Assembly (NCBI GenBank): GCA_937901905.1
Contig: CALDIF010000053.1
Span: 1 to 38,530, forward strand
Source of the DNA: an uncultured Porphyromonadaceae bacterium
Lineage (GTDB): Bacteria; Bacteroidota; Bacteroidia; Bacteroidales; Muribaculaceae
Reading direction: 5' to 3'
Length of the DNA stretch: 38,530 bases
Positions within the stretch are counted from its first letter, which is position 1. Every line of letters begins with the position of its first letter. The notes beneath the pieces are model-generated. The model saw only the letters and a list, made by a program, of their open reading frames with translations, ran no database searches and was not told where the DNA came from. The position numbers and the translations under genes are program-made. Positions 21,750 through 30,816 of the stretch are shown here, piece after piece.

Positions 21750-22024
21750 ACATCATCACTATTGACGACATCAGACAAGCATTACGCCGTAGCGAGAGTG
21801 AGCGTGCAATTGAGATGGCGACAGAGTTGGTTCGGGACTCTCAACTTGCCGCCCAAGCCCTGTTTTTGCGTGGCAATGCTCATCGCCAGTTAGGACATTG
21901 GCGAGAGGCGCTCAACGATTACTTGGCTGCCAACGAACTTGCTCCCGACGGACCGGCAGCCGAGGCTTATCGCCACACACAAGAAATTCTCGCTTTTTAT
22001 CATCACGACTTGTATAATCCCTAA
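21746..22024 (+). CDS. Small TPR-like protein, 92 aa
   Basis: MNIITIDDIRQALRRSESER starts a 92-residue all-helical protein. RAIEMATELVRDSQLAAQAL, FLRGNAHRQLGHWREALNDY and LAANELAPDGPAAEAYRHTQ fit two tetratricopeptide-type helix pairs including the W/G/Y/A/P positions. It is translationally coupled to murI by an ATGA overlap. It may act as a small scaffold; no specific partner is known. Confidence 0.65.
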   Translation: MNIITIDDIRQALRRSESERAIEMATELVRDSQLAAQALFLRGNAHRQLGHWREALNDYLAANELAPDGPAAEAYRHTQEILAFYHHDLYNP

Positions 22025-22144
22025 AGACGGGTACGGGGCATCAACTAACCGTAAACCCGATATTATACGCCACGAAAAAGGGGTGTCGACAACCGACACG
22101 GCTGTCGTCCACCCCAATTCACATTTTATGCAAGCTGTGAAAAA

Positions 22145-23800
22145 TCAGTTTTGCTCGTACCAGAGGGTGCGTGACGGGAGGTCACACACCTCCGACGGTC
22201 CGAAGTATTGGATAGGACCCGGATAGAGATAGGCAGTCTCACGCGCCCACTCGTCGCGCTTCGAAGCAAACACCTTGAAGGGTTTGCCCTCGAGGTCGAC
22301 AAGAGCCTTGCGAATAACCGGTTTGTCCTGAGCATTACGACGCTCGACATTCATCATCATCGTGATGGGGATACCACCTGCAACCCACTCGCTCGACGGC
22401 TTGGTCAAGCCACGCACACTCGACATATAACCGGTCACTCCACAGTTGATAAGTTGAGCGGCATTATAACCTAAAGCGTAGCAATAATCGGCATCAAAAT
22501 TCGAAGGATCGGCACAACGACCCTCGTAACCGAAGAAGTGGTGAAGTGCAGCGAAACTGCCTTTATACTTCTTATGCTCCTTCATCTTGGCGAGACGTGC
22601 ACCTACCATCGTACTGAGCAACTTCTCGGTTTCGATGAGCGAAACCTGTACGTTACCGTGGGGGTCGCGATCAAGCAACAACTGGTTGGCAACGTTATCG
22701 GGAAGTTTGTGCAATGTTGCAAGAGCGGCAGCCGTCAAACCGGCGAGCACGAACTCGCGCTGCTGCTCGGGAGTCATATCGGCTATGGCTGCCTTGTTTT
22801 CTTCGACACCGAGGAATTCGTTCAACTCCTTAATCAAACTCTTGATTTCGGGGACAAACTCGATCAAGCCCTCGGGAATTAACACCACGCCATAGTTGAG
22901 ACCGCGATTGCCACGCTCGGCGACAACCTCGGCGATGCCGTCAACCACCTGTTCGAGGCTCATCTGCTTTGCCTCGACCTCCTCACTGATAATGCAGTAG
23001 TTGGGTTGGGTCTGGAGAGCGCACTCGAGGGCAATGTGACTTGCCGAGCGTCCCATCAACTTGATAAAGTGCCAATACTTCTTGGCGGAGTTGCAGTCGC
23101 GCTCGATATTACCTATCACCTCGCTATACACCTTGGTTGCCGTGTCAAAGCCGAACGAAGTTTCAATCTGCTCGTTCTTGAGGTCGCCGTCGATTGTCTT
23201 GGGACAACCTATCACACGCACACCGGTATTGTTGCGCTCGTAGTAATCGGCAAGCAAAGCGGCATTGGTATTACTGTCGTCACCACCGATGATCACCAGT
23301 GCCGTGATGCCTAATTTCTTAAGGATTTCCAAGCCCTTGTCAAACTGCTCAACGGTTTCGAGTTTGGTACGTCCCGACCCGATGATGTCGAAACCGCCGG
23401 TATTGCGATATTCGTCAATCACGTCGCCGGTGAGTTCAACGTAGTTATGATTAACCAATCCGCCCGGTCCCATCAAGAAGCCGTACAAACGATTGTCGGG
23501 ATTTAAAGCCTTCAAACCGTCGAACAGACCGCTTATCACGTTGTGTCCGCCCGGTGCTTGACCGCCCGAGAGGATAACACCGACATTGATAGCAGCCGGC
23601 TGCTCAACCGGTTCATCGGCTTTAACAAAGGTCAACTCCGGCAAGCCATAAGTTACCGGGAACAAACGCTTGATTGCCTCGTGATCGGCAACACTCTCGG
23701 TCGGTTTGCCGAGCACTGCCTTTACCGGTCCCCAAAGGACAGCGGGCAACTTGGGCTGATAAGCAGCACGTTGTTGTTGCAGAATACTCTTTTTAGCCAT
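22145..23800 (-). CDS. pfp: Diphosphate--fructose-6-phosphate 1-phosphotransferase
   Basis: About 551 residues from MAKKSILQQQRAAYQPKLPA. INVGVILSGGQAPGGHNVIS, TALVIIGGDDSNTNAALLAD (the GGDD of PPi-dependent enzymes in place of GGDG of ATP enzymes), GCPKTIDGDLKN, TATKVYSEVIGNIERDCNSA, HIALECALQTQPN and HFFGYEGRCADPSNFDADYC match the long plant/Bacteroidetes class of PPi-PFK. It phosphorylates fructose 6-phosphate reversibly with pyrophosphate. It is monocistronic and preceded by a promoter containing a perfect inverted repeat. Confidence 0.95.
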   Translation of the reverse strand: MAKKSILQQQRAAYQPKLPAVLWGPVKAVLGKPTESVADHEAIKRLFPVTYGLPELTFVKADEPVEQPAAINVGVILSGGQAPGGHNVISGLFDGLKALNPDNRLYGFLMGPGGLVNHNYVELTGDVIDEYRNTGGFDIIGSGRTKLETVEQFDKGLEILKKLGITALVIIGGDDSNTNAALLADYYERNNTGVRVIGCPKTIDGDLKNEQIETSFGFDTATKVYSEVIGNIERDCNSAKKYWHFIKLMGRSASHIALECALQTQPNYCIISEEVEAKQMSLEQVVDGIAEVVAERGNRGLNYGVVLIPEGLIEFVPEIKSLIKELNEFLGVEENKAAIADMTPEQQREFVLAGLTAAALATLHKLPDNVANQLLLDRDPHGNVQVSLIETEKLLSTMVGARLAKMKEHKKYKGSFAALHHFFGYEGRCADPSNFDADYCYALGYNAAQLINCGVTGYMSSVRGLTKPSSEWVAGGIPITMMMNVERRNAQDKPVIRKALVDLEGKPFKVFASKRDEWARETAYLYPGPIQYFGPSEVCDLPSRTLWYEQN

Positions 23801-23830
23801 TAGTTTATTGATTAAAATCGTTATTTTTCG

Positions 23831-23873
23831 CAAAGGTAATAAAACTAAATGTGTCGTGCAAATTTAGTTTTAT
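23831..23873 (-). promoter_or_regulatory. pfp promoter with a 12-bp palindromic operator
   Basis: On the minus strand TTTG and TACCTTTG are separated by 20 bp (23831-23862), a consensus Bacteroidetes promoter. Arms ATAAAACTAAAT (23839-23850) and ATTTAGTTTTAT (23862-23873) are a perfect 12-bp inverted repeat with an 11-base spacer, so the inner arm lies between the two promoter boxes and the outer arm overlaps and extends beyond the -33 box. A repressor bound here would block pfp. Confidence 0.7.
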
Positions 23874-23895
23874 CCTCATCAATTGTTAATAACCG

Positions 23896-25809
23896 TTAAT
23901 ATTCAAAGGGTATTGTAGGCGACCTGTCACAATCGGCAAGCGACTGCTGCAAGGTATCGAAGTAATAGGCTCGCAAATCGTCAAACGACGCGCACTTATA
24001 CTTTGATGTTTTATACCATTGCGCCAGGCGATAGTTGGTGTCGGGTGTGGGTTGCGAACCGTGGGATATGCGCCATTGCAAATACTCTTCACAGGCATGT
24101 TTAAACCGAAATTCACGTTGGGTGGTGGGAATGTGGTCGTCGCGACACTGTTGAATGTATTGATTGACTTGTTCACGAAATTCGGGCGTGGTATTAAGCG
24201 ACCCGATACGGAAATTCACGAGCCAACGATATAGCAACGCTTCTTCTTTTTCGCCTCCGTTAAAGGGGAAATGACCTGTTGAGTTGACAAAAGCGATGAG
24301 TTGTTGCAATCGCCGAGCGGGTGGCAAACGGTGCGGAGTGTCGTTATAATCGACGGGGACAAACGAGGAATCGTATTCCTTGTCGGCAGCCCCTATCATG
24401 CCGCGTTCAAAGTACACAAAACGACCTTTGGTATCGTTCAAGATAGTCGTGTTGATACTATTCCAATTTGTACTCGGAAAATCGGCTTTAACCGCGTCCA
24501 GGAGTTGCGACACGGTGAGTGGAGTGTCACTGGAGTGTAACACATCGAGCAACGACAAACGTATAGTCTTGAAATTAACTTTTTTCCAAGTCTTCAATCC
24601 ATAAGTGGAACGCTTACCCAGCGGCTTGATTACAGGCGAGTTGTGGCACAAATAACGCACTGCCAAATCATTAATCCTTGACCCCTCGATTTTCTCGAAT
24701 TCCTCAATTATCTCGGCTATGGTCATGGGTTCGCCGCGAGTCACAAGAATTTGCTCGATGATGCCCACACGGTCAGGGCGTGTGGGTGGCAATAAGAGAA
24801 CATCTTTTCGGTTGCTTTCAAAGCCACAGTTTTCGAGAGCGAAATATCTCACTGCCGGGGTTAACCATCGGGGAAGTTTATCCTTGTCGACAAGCCCGAA
24901 TTCTTCTATCAAGTCGGCAATGGGCAACTCTTTAATCGAGAGGCGACGAGCCGTACTGAGCGTCTTCAAATGGCGAGCAAGTTTTTGCCAACTCATCACG
25001 CTACGGGTATCGTCATCGGCTATCATCACGTGACCGGTTGCCAACGAAAAGCACGTGTTAAGCCCACTCACGAGCATTATCATGCGCAACACCACGACGG
25101 GCGAGAAAGCAGGCAATTCGGCGTTCACCACACTTTTCACCATAGGGTCGGTTTCGATTAAAAGGTGTTGAGAGAACAACGACGAATAGCGCGTCAACAG
25201 GTCGGGTGTCAAAAACGGCAATTCGGGTCGTGTCACAACGGCAAGCATCAGTTGTCTGACACGTTCACGCGAAATATCGAAACGCTCGGACAACTGTTCC
25301 AACGTCATCGGGGCATCGCCCGTCACACCGGCATAAGCGGCAAATAACTCGTGGCGACGGCAATCGGAGTGACGCAGGAAACAACACAACAGTAAGAACA
25401 ACGGATAATAACCGTTAGCCTCGATGAACGACACCACACGACCCACCTCCTCATCGTTCAAGAAATCAAACTCGCGCCTAATGCGCACATCAAGTGTGGG
25501 GGTGACACTCATCGTGTCGCACAATGCCCTGAATTCATTGCACATAGCCATAATCTCGGGCACCGATTTCACTCCCACGTTACGCAATGAAGCGATGCTC
25601 GTTTCGTCAAGACACAGCAACTCGCCCGCGCTGTCAAGGTCCCTTACGATACCGCAGACAACGTTGGCCGAACGACAAGACATGCTGAAAATCAACTTTT
25701 GTACACTTTGCCACATCACGATGCGCTCGCGCTCGGTGAGATTATCCAACACACGTTCCCGATAATCGTTCAATATCATTTGTCGGGTCAGCCCATTTGT
25801 TGTATTCAT
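23896..25809 (-). CDS. Large regulator with alpha-CTD-like, sigma-region-4-like and winged-helix domains
   Basis: 637 residues with no close family recognised. Residues 64-95 (LLCLDETSIASLRNVGVKSV) resemble the helix-hairpin-helix of the RNA polymerase alpha C-terminal domain. Residues 165-190 (MTLEQLSERFDISRERVRQL) are a textbook sigma region 4.2 helix-turn-helix. Residues about 345-500 hold two HARE-like winged helices (RVGIIEQILVTRGEPMTIAE and RLSLLDVLHSSDTPLTVSQL, each followed by strands). The C-terminal 115 residues (LLYRWLVNFRIGSL and YLQWRISHG) resemble helicase-associated repeats. It is probably a DNA-binding transcription factor of Bacteroidales. It follows kdsB by 11 bases. Confidence 0.6.
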   Translation of the reverse strand: MNTTNGLTRQMILNDYRERVLDNLTERERIVMWQSVQKLIFSMSCRSANVVCGIVRDLDSAGELLCLDETSIASLRNVGVKSVPEIMAMCNEFRALCDTMSVTPTLDVRIRREFDFLNDEEVGRVVSFIEANGYYPLFLLLCCFLRHSDCRRHELFAAYAGVTGDAPMTLEQLSERFDISRERVRQLMLAVVTRPELPFLTPDLLTRYSSLFSQHLLIETDPMVKSVVNAELPAFSPVVVLRMIMLVSGLNTCFSLATGHVMIADDDTRSVMSWQKLARHLKTLSTARRLSIKELPIADLIEEFGLVDKDKLPRWLTPAVRYFALENCGFESNRKDVLLLPPTRPDRVGIIEQILVTRGEPMTIAEIIEEFEKIEGSRINDLAVRYLCHNSPVIKPLGKRSTYGLKTWKKVNFKTIRLSLLDVLHSSDTPLTVSQLLDAVKADFPSTNWNSINTTILNDTKGRFVYFERGMIGAADKEYDSSFVPVDYNDTPHRLPPARRLQQLIAFVNSTGHFPFNGGEKEEALLYRWLVNFRIGSLNTTPEFREQVNQYIQQCRDDHIPTTQREFRFKHACEEYLQWRISHGSQPTPDTNYRLAQWYKTSKYKCASFDDLRAYYFDTLQQSLADCDRSPTIPFEY

Positions 25810-25820
25810 AGCCTTTGTTC

Positions 25821-26594
25821 TTATTCTATATTGTGAGTTAAAAGATATTGCTCGGCTGCAGCCAAATCATCAGGTGTATCAATGCCTATTGTCTCAATGT
25901 CGGTGATACCGGTGCGTATAACAAGACCGTTCTCGAGCCAACGCAGTTGTTCGAGCGACTCGGCCAACTCCAACGGGGACTGCTCGAGCGACGTGACACG
26001 AGCCAACACATCGGCGCGATAGGCATACATACCGATGTGGGTATAGTATTGCGTCCGTGTATGCCACAGGGAGGCGTCCACGCCTCGCAGATGAGGTATC
26101 ACTTGACGTGAAAAATATAAAGCGCGTCCGTCAACACCAATCACCACTTTGGGGCGGTTGGGGTTAGCGAGTGCCTCCACCGAGCCGCTGCGAGGAAAAG
26201 GTTTGACAAGCGTGCCGATGTCGGTCGACGGGTCACGAAACAGTCGCTTGAGAGTTTCGATTTGTTCGGGCGAGATAAACGGTTCGTCGCCCTGCACGTT
26301 AATCACCACATTCTCGGTGCAAGCGGCATTCAGATACGCCTCGCGACAACGGTCGGTACCGCTGCGATGGTCGGCACGGGTCATCACCGCTTCGCCGCCG
26401 AGGTCATTCACCACGCGAGCGATGCGCTCATCGTCAGTTGCCACGAGCACGCGCTCCACCACTGCACTCACACGACGCCACACACGCTCTATCACCGTCA
26501 TGCCACCCAATAGTGCCAACGGTTTCCCCGGAAAGCGGCTTGATGCCCAACGCGCCGGGATAATTGCTACAAATCGGTTTTCTGAGTTATTCAT
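25821..26594 (-). CDS. kdsB: 3-deoxy-manno-octulosonate cytidylyltransferase (CMP-Kdo synthetase)
   Basis: 257 residues: FVAIIPARWASSRFPGKPLA with the signature Lys, VLVATDDERIARVVNDLGGE, SGTDRCREAY, VINVQGDEPFISPEQIETLK and the terminal GIDTPDDLAAAEQYLLT. It activates Kdo with CTP for lipid A core synthesis in the cytoplasm. Its start overlaps the end of the U32 gene by 8 bases, so the two are co-translated. Confidence 0.95.
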   Translation of the reverse strand: MNNSENRFVAIIPARWASSRFPGKPLALLGGMTVIERVWRRVSAVVERVLVATDDERIARVVNDLGGEAVMTRADHRSGTDRCREAYLNAACTENVVINVQGDEPFISPEQIETLKRLFRDPSTDIGTLVKPFPRSGSVEALANPNRPKVVIGVDGRALYFSRQVIPHLRGVDASLWHTRTQYYTHIGMYAYRADVLARVTSLEQSPLELAESLEQLRWLENGLVIRTGITDIETIGIDTPDDLAAAEQYLLTHNIE

Positions 26595-28467
26595 AATTCA
26601 ACACTTCCATTTCACATCGCGCACAGTTGAAATGCAACCTGTATCGCCTGCGTCCGTGAACCAAATAAAGAGGGTCACCCCATGGGGCGTTGCCCGCTCG
26701 ACAATGCCCTAACTCACGCAATATACAGTAACGCGTTGTCATCACGGGCAAGGGAAGCTCGGCACGAGTCTTGTCATAAACGGGTTTCCCGTGTTGCACC
26801 TCGATAGCCGGCGTGATGTCGCTCACGCCGTGGTCGCGATACACTTGCTCTGCAAGACGGTTGGCAACGTTGTCGCTGCTGACCGGCGCTGCCGACGGGC
26901 ATCGGGCTTCGAGATGCTCGACACCCGGCTGCAAACGGTGGCGCATCGCCCCCCACTGCTCCTCAATGGCAACAAGTCCTTCACGTCGAAGCCGTGTCAG
27001 CACACTCGCCGGCACAAATCGGGCTCCACAAGGCGACACACACCGCACGAGGTAACGTTCGTCGGTGACACCGAGGTCGCGACATTGCCGTTCACCTTGG
27101 TCACTGCGAGCCTCGGGGGCGATAAAGTCGTCGGCACACACCGTCACATGACAACCGCGTTCGTCCTCACAGTCGAGCATCGGACGATTATTGGCATCGA
27201 TACCGAGGCTCAACGACACCTTGATGCGACGTGAGGCGGTGTTGCCCGACAGCACGTCGTCCATCTGCTTGTCACGACTGCGGTATAACACCGTGCCCGG
27301 CTCGGGAGCCACACGCATGCCGTAAGGAAAAATCACGCCGTCCGCGCCGACTCTATTGACACGAAACCCGTGTTGGGTACCATCACCCGGCATGAAACAA
27401 ATGCCGTCACCGGCTCGCAACCGGGTCTCGGCAACGATACGCACACGTCCGCTTGCAACCTGTTTGACCACACCCACTCGCTCGCCGTGTGACTTGGGCG
27501 ACTCGAGACAAGCCACCGATAACGGCAAGGGTGAGCGACGGTGCTCGCGGTCAATAAAGTAGGTTGTCGAGCCGCGATTAAACGACCGCGACACTGCCGG
27601 CATGAAATTCCGTTCCACACTACCGAACGAAGAACGGCACACGGTATCGGAGTTCGCAGCGATGTAGGTATCGAGCACGTCACGATAGTGTGCAACAACA
27701 TTTTTCACGTAACCCACGTCCTTCAACCTGCCCTCAATCTTGAACGAAGTGACACCGGCTTGTATCAATGCCGGCACGAAATCATCGAGGCGCAAATCGC
27801 GCAGGGACAACAGGTATCGTGATTTCTCGAGTATGTTGCCGTTGCAGTCAACGAGATCGTAGGGCAAACGACACATTTGGGCACACTCACCGCGATTGGC
27901 ACTACGCCCGTTGGCCATGTAACTCATTGAACAACGTCCGCTGTAACACACGCACAGGGCGCCATGGACAAACGCTTCGAGCGGCACTGCGGTTGCTGCA
28001 CGCACGGCAGCAATCTCGCGCAAAGACAATTCTCGCGCAAGGACTAATTGAGTGAAACCCAAAGCCTCCAACCATGCCGCCTTTTCGGGAGTGCGTATAT
28101 CACATTGAGTGCTTGCATGCAGGGCAATCGGAGGCAAGTCAAGTCGCAACAGTGACAGGTCTTGCACGATGAGAGCGTCAACGCCGGCTTGCCACAACTC
28201 GTGTATCATACGTTCCACGTCGGACAACTCGTCATCGCCGATTAGGGTGTTCACCGTTGCATAGACGCGAGCATCGTAGTGGTGGGCAAGGTCGCATGCT
28301 CGCCCTATATCGTGTACACTCACGGCAGCCATTGACCTTGCGCCAAAGCGAGGCGCACCGATATACACGGCATCGGCACCGTGCAAAATCGCTGCACGGG
28401 CAACTTCGATGTCACGGGCAGGTGCCAGTAACTCAAGTGGTCGCAACAATGGGCGTTCGTTCTTCAC
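26587..28467 (-). CDS. U32-family protein, RlhA/TrhP-like RNA hydroxylation factor
   Basis: 626 residues. The TIM-barrel part begins PLELLAPARDIEVARAAILH and DAVYIGAPRFGARSMAAVSV, with ALIVQDLSLLRL and ALHASTQCDIRTPEKAAWLE. The four-Cys site HGALCVCYSGRCSMSYMANG ... RGECAQMCRLPY is the U32 signature, which is known to hold an iron-sulfur cluster. FKIEGRLKDVGYV follows. The length and a DUF3656-like second half place it with the longer RlhA-type enzymes that hydroxylate rRNA, although tRNA-acting TrhP is related. The extra C-terminal Cys pair (HFNCARCEMEVLNYE) is notable. First gene of the U32-kdsB-regulator operon. Confidence 0.8.
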   Translation of the reverse strand: MKNERPLLRPLELLAPARDIEVARAAILHGADAVYIGAPRFGARSMAAVSVHDIGRACDLAHHYDARVYATVNTLIGDDELSDVERMIHELWQAGVDALIVQDLSLLRLDLPPIALHASTQCDIRTPEKAAWLEALGFTQLVLARELSLREIAAVRAATAVPLEAFVHGALCVCYSGRCSMSYMANGRSANRGECAQMCRLPYDLVDCNGNILEKSRYLLSLRDLRLDDFVPALIQAGVTSFKIEGRLKDVGYVKNVVAHYRDVLDTYIAANSDTVCRSSFGSVERNFMPAVSRSFNRGSTTYFIDREHRRSPLPLSVACLESPKSHGERVGVVKQVASGRVRIVAETRLRAGDGICFMPGDGTQHGFRVNRVGADGVIFPYGMRVAPEPGTVLYRSRDKQMDDVLSGNTASRRIKVSLSLGIDANNRPMLDCEDERGCHVTVCADDFIAPEARSDQGERQCRDLGVTDERYLVRCVSPCGARFVPASVLTRLRREGLVAIEEQWGAMRHRLQPGVEHLEARCPSAAPVSSDNVANRLAEQVYRDHGVSDITPAIEVQHGKPVYDKTRAELPLPVMTTRYCILRELGHCRAGNAPWGDPLYLVHGRRRYRLHFNCARCEMEVLNYE

Positions 28468-28678
28468 ACTGCAAAGTTAACCAAATCACCTCAACAATAC
28501 AAATTTTTCAGCCCTAAGTTTAAACTTTCTTTTCACAGCAATCAAACCACGGTTCTTGCCGAAACAAATTACCCGTAATTGATAGGAATTAAAATGAGAA
28601 ACCGCCGGTAATATTACGCCGATAACAACTGCATAACATCTTTTCACAGACCGTTTTAAATAGGGATTACCAACTTTA

Positions 28679-28710
28679 TTTGTGAAATTCGCAGAAAATT
28701 TGTAATTTTG
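28679..28710 (+). promoter_or_regulatory. Bacteroidetes-type promoter of bamD
   Basis: TTTG (28679-28682) and TAATTTTG (28703-28710) with a 20-bp spacer, a full consensus match, 20 bases before the bamD start codon. Confidence 0.8.
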
Positions 28711-28730
28711 CAGGCTAATTTAAATCGGCA

Positions 28731-29540
28731 ATGAATAGGTTTTTTCGTCACATACTCCTCCTGTCACTTGTTGCGGTCGTTGCATCGTGCGGCGAGTACA
28801 ACAAGGTGCTCAAGAGCAGCGATATCAACTACAAGTACGACTATGCCAAGCGTGCTTTTGAGATGAAGAAATACACCCAGAGTGCGACCATCTTACAAGA
28901 ACTTGTCAACGTGTTCAAGGGGACCGAGCGCGCCGAGGAGTCGTTATATCTGCTTGCGATGAGTTACTACGAGAACCGCGACTACGCCAACAGCGGTGCC
29001 TATTTCAAGAACTACTACCAGCATTATCCGCGCGGACAATATGCCGAGTTGTCGCGTTACTATGCCGGTTACGGCTACTACCTCGACTCGCCCGACACGC
29101 AGTTGGATCAAACCGAGACAATCAAAGCAATCGAGGAGTTGCAGTCGTTTCTTGATTTTTTCCCCATGAGCGACAAGGTTCCCGTGGCACAAAATGCTAT
29201 TTTCGAGTTGCAGGACAAGTTGGTGTTGAAAGAGTTGGAAAACGCACAACTCTATTACAACCTCGGCAACTACATGGGCAACAACTACGAGAGTGCGGTA
29301 ATCACGGCCAAGAATGCCATTAAGGAGTACCCGTACACCAAGTACAAGGAACAACTCATGTTGCTCGTGCTCAAAGCCCGTTATCGCGAGGCAAACGAGA
29401 GTGTTGACGAGCGCAAGGTCGAGCGCTATCGCATTGTCATTGACGAGTACTACGCTTTCATCGGTGATTTTCCCGACAGTGCCGATCGCGAGCAAGCCGA
29501 CAACATCTTCAAGATTGCATCAAATTTTGTCAACCGATAA
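28731..29540 (+). CDS. bamD: Outer-membrane assembly lipoprotein BamD
   Basis: 269 residues with a lipoprotein signal (LLSLVAVVASC, acylated Cys20), followed by GEYNKVLKSSDINYKYDYAK and TPR-like helices (AFEMKKYTQSATILQELVNV, EESLYLLAMSYYENRDYANS, FKNYYQHYPRGQYAELSRYY). The sequence NKVLKSSD near the mature start is typical of Bacteroidetes BamD. It works with BamA in inserting outer-membrane barrels. The omega-like gene follows 20 bases downstream. Confidence 0.92.
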   Translation: MNRFFRHILLLSLVAVVASCGEYNKVLKSSDINYKYDYAKRAFEMKKYTQSATILQELVNVFKGTERAEESLYLLAMSYYENRDYANSGAYFKNYYQHYPRGQYAELSRYYAGYGYYLDSPDTQLDQTETIKAIEELQSFLDFFPMSDKVPVAQNAIFELQDKLVLKELENAQLYYNLGNYMGNNYESAVITAKNAIKEYPYTKYKEQLMLLVLKARYREANESVDERKVERYRIVIDEYYAFIGDFPDSADREQADNIFKIASNFVNR

Positions 29541-29560
29541 TTATCACTTAATTTCATACA

Positions 29561-29893
29561 ATGGACTACAAGAAATCTACCGCGCCGTTGAACACTACCG
29601 TTCACGACCTTGTTGAACTTGCCGAGCAGACGGGCAATATCTACGAGACGGTTGCCATCATCAGCAAGCGTGCCAACCAAATTGCAGCCGAGCTCAAGAG
29701 TGATCTTGACGGCAAGTTGCAGGAGTTCGCCACCCTGACCGACAACCTTGAGGAAATCTCGGAAAACCGCGAGCAAATAGAAATCTCGCGCTACTACGAG
29801 AAGATGCCGAAGCCCTCATTGATTGCTACGCAAGAATACGAGGACGGTCAGTTGGCTTTCCGCAACGTGGCTCGCGAGCGCGACGAATTGTAA
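29561..29893 (+). CDS. rpoZ: RNA polymerase omega-like (Rpb6/RpoZ) subunit, Bacteroidetes type
   Basis: 110 residues: MDYKKSTAPLNTTVHDLVEL, ETGNIYETVAIISKRANQIA-like core (here GNIYETVAIISKRANQIAAE) and KPSLIATQEYEDGQLAFRNV. The A-x-x-x-S-K-R-A-x-Q-I motif is the omega/Rpb6 signature that clamps the beta-prime C-terminus. In Bacteroidetes it is regularly found just after bamD, as here. Confidence 0.85.
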   Translation: MDYKKSTAPLNTTVHDLVELAEQTGNIYETVAIISKRANQIAAELKSDLDGKLQEFATLTDNLEEISENREQIEISRYYEKMPKPSLIATQEYEDGQLAFRNVARERDEL

Positions 29894-29952
29894 GAAAGTT
29901 TCCCCTTCGAGGTGCGAACTTAGTGTCTCCCGGGGCATAGGACAGATGACGA

Positions 29953-29984
29953 GGGTGTGTCAAAATTCATGGCACACCCCCTTT
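29953..29984 (+). terminator. Terminator after bamD-rpoZ
   Basis: GGGTGTG and CACACCC form a 7-bp stem around a 13-base loop, followed by CCTTT. It ends the bamD-rpoZ transcript. Confidence 0.65.
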
Positions 29985-29995
29985 AACGCAGTTGA

Positions 29996-30073
29996 GTCGC
30001 CCGTCGGGCGACCCGCTGCCTCCTACGGAGGCGGATTCTGATGTCCGAGGGTTACGCTTCGTTCCACCCTCGG
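29996..30073. repeat. REP-like cluster of three hairpins
   Basis: Three perfect short hairpins follow each other: GTCGCCC-GTC-GGGCGAC (29996-30012), GCCTCC-TAC-GGAGGC (30018-30032), and CCGAGGG/CCCTCGG around TTACGCTTCGTTCCA (30045-30073). The last, with GGTTACGCTTCGTTCCACCC, looks like the repetitive extragenic elements scattered in Bacteroidales genomes. It lies between two convergent operons, where such elements are common. Confidence 0.55.
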
Positions 30074-30156
30074 TTACCTGTATTTCGACCTCGCGAGCGT
30101 ATTTACATGAATTTACGAGAGAAAAAACAGACGTGAGAACTATGTCGTCACAAGGG

Positions 30157-30816
30157 CTATTTTCGAGTGAAGGTGTACATATTAGCCGCTTGCTCGGTAG
30201 CGATTGTTGTCGAACTGCCGTGACCGCTCAACACCACGGTGTCGCCGGGCAGAGCATACAGTCGCGTCCGTATGCTTGACAACAACGTGGGCATGTCGCC
30301 CCCGGGCAAATCACATCGTCCCACACTGCCGGCAAACAGGGTGTCACCCACCAACACCGTTGACAGTTCCTCGATATAAAAACTCACACCACCCGGGCTG
30401 TGACCCGGAGTGTGGATAACACTCACATCACAGTCGCCCACCTTCAACACGTCACCGTCGTCAAACGGCAGGTCTATCACGAGTGGCTCAAACTTGAAAT
30501 AACGACGGTTGAAGCCGAAGCGCTCGGCCTGCATCTGCAATGCGCTTGCCAATGGTGTTTCGGCTATATGAGCCCTGACAGGCACATGCCACAGGTCGGC
30601 AAGATAACGCGCCGCCGCCACATGGTCGATGTGACAGTGAGTCAACCACACCGCTCTCAAGGTGAGTCCGTGCGCTGTCATATAGTCGGCAAACTCGATG
30701 CGCTCAGCCTCAATCATCATGCCCGGGTCAATAACCGCTGCCTCGCCACCGGTAGCATGAAGCAAGTAAGTATTCTCGCCGAACGGATTGAACTCAAATT
30801 GCTTTATAGTAATCAT
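30157..30816 (-). CDS. MBL-fold metallohydrolase, glyoxalase II-like
   Basis: 219 residues. The metal motif is THCHIDHVAAARYLADLW (HxHxDH), followed by HTPGHSPGGVSFYIEE, VLVGDTLFAGSVGRCDLPGG and VVLSGHGSSTTIATEQAANM. This is the short YcbL-like class of metallo-beta-lactamase-fold thioesterases/glyoxalase II-like hydrolases. The substrate is unknown. The start overlaps the end of rsmG by 4 bases. Confidence 0.85.
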   Translation of the reverse strand: MITIKQFEFNPFGENTYLLHATGGEAAVIDPGMMIEAERIEFADYMTAHGLTLRAVWLTHCHIDHVAAARYLADLWHVPVRAHIAETPLASALQMQAERFGFNRRYFKFEPLVIDLPFDDGDVLKVGDCDVSVIHTPGHSPGGVSFYIEELSTVLVGDTLFAGSVGRCDLPGGDMPTLLSSIRTRLYALPGDTVVLSGHGSSTTIATEQAANMYTFTRK

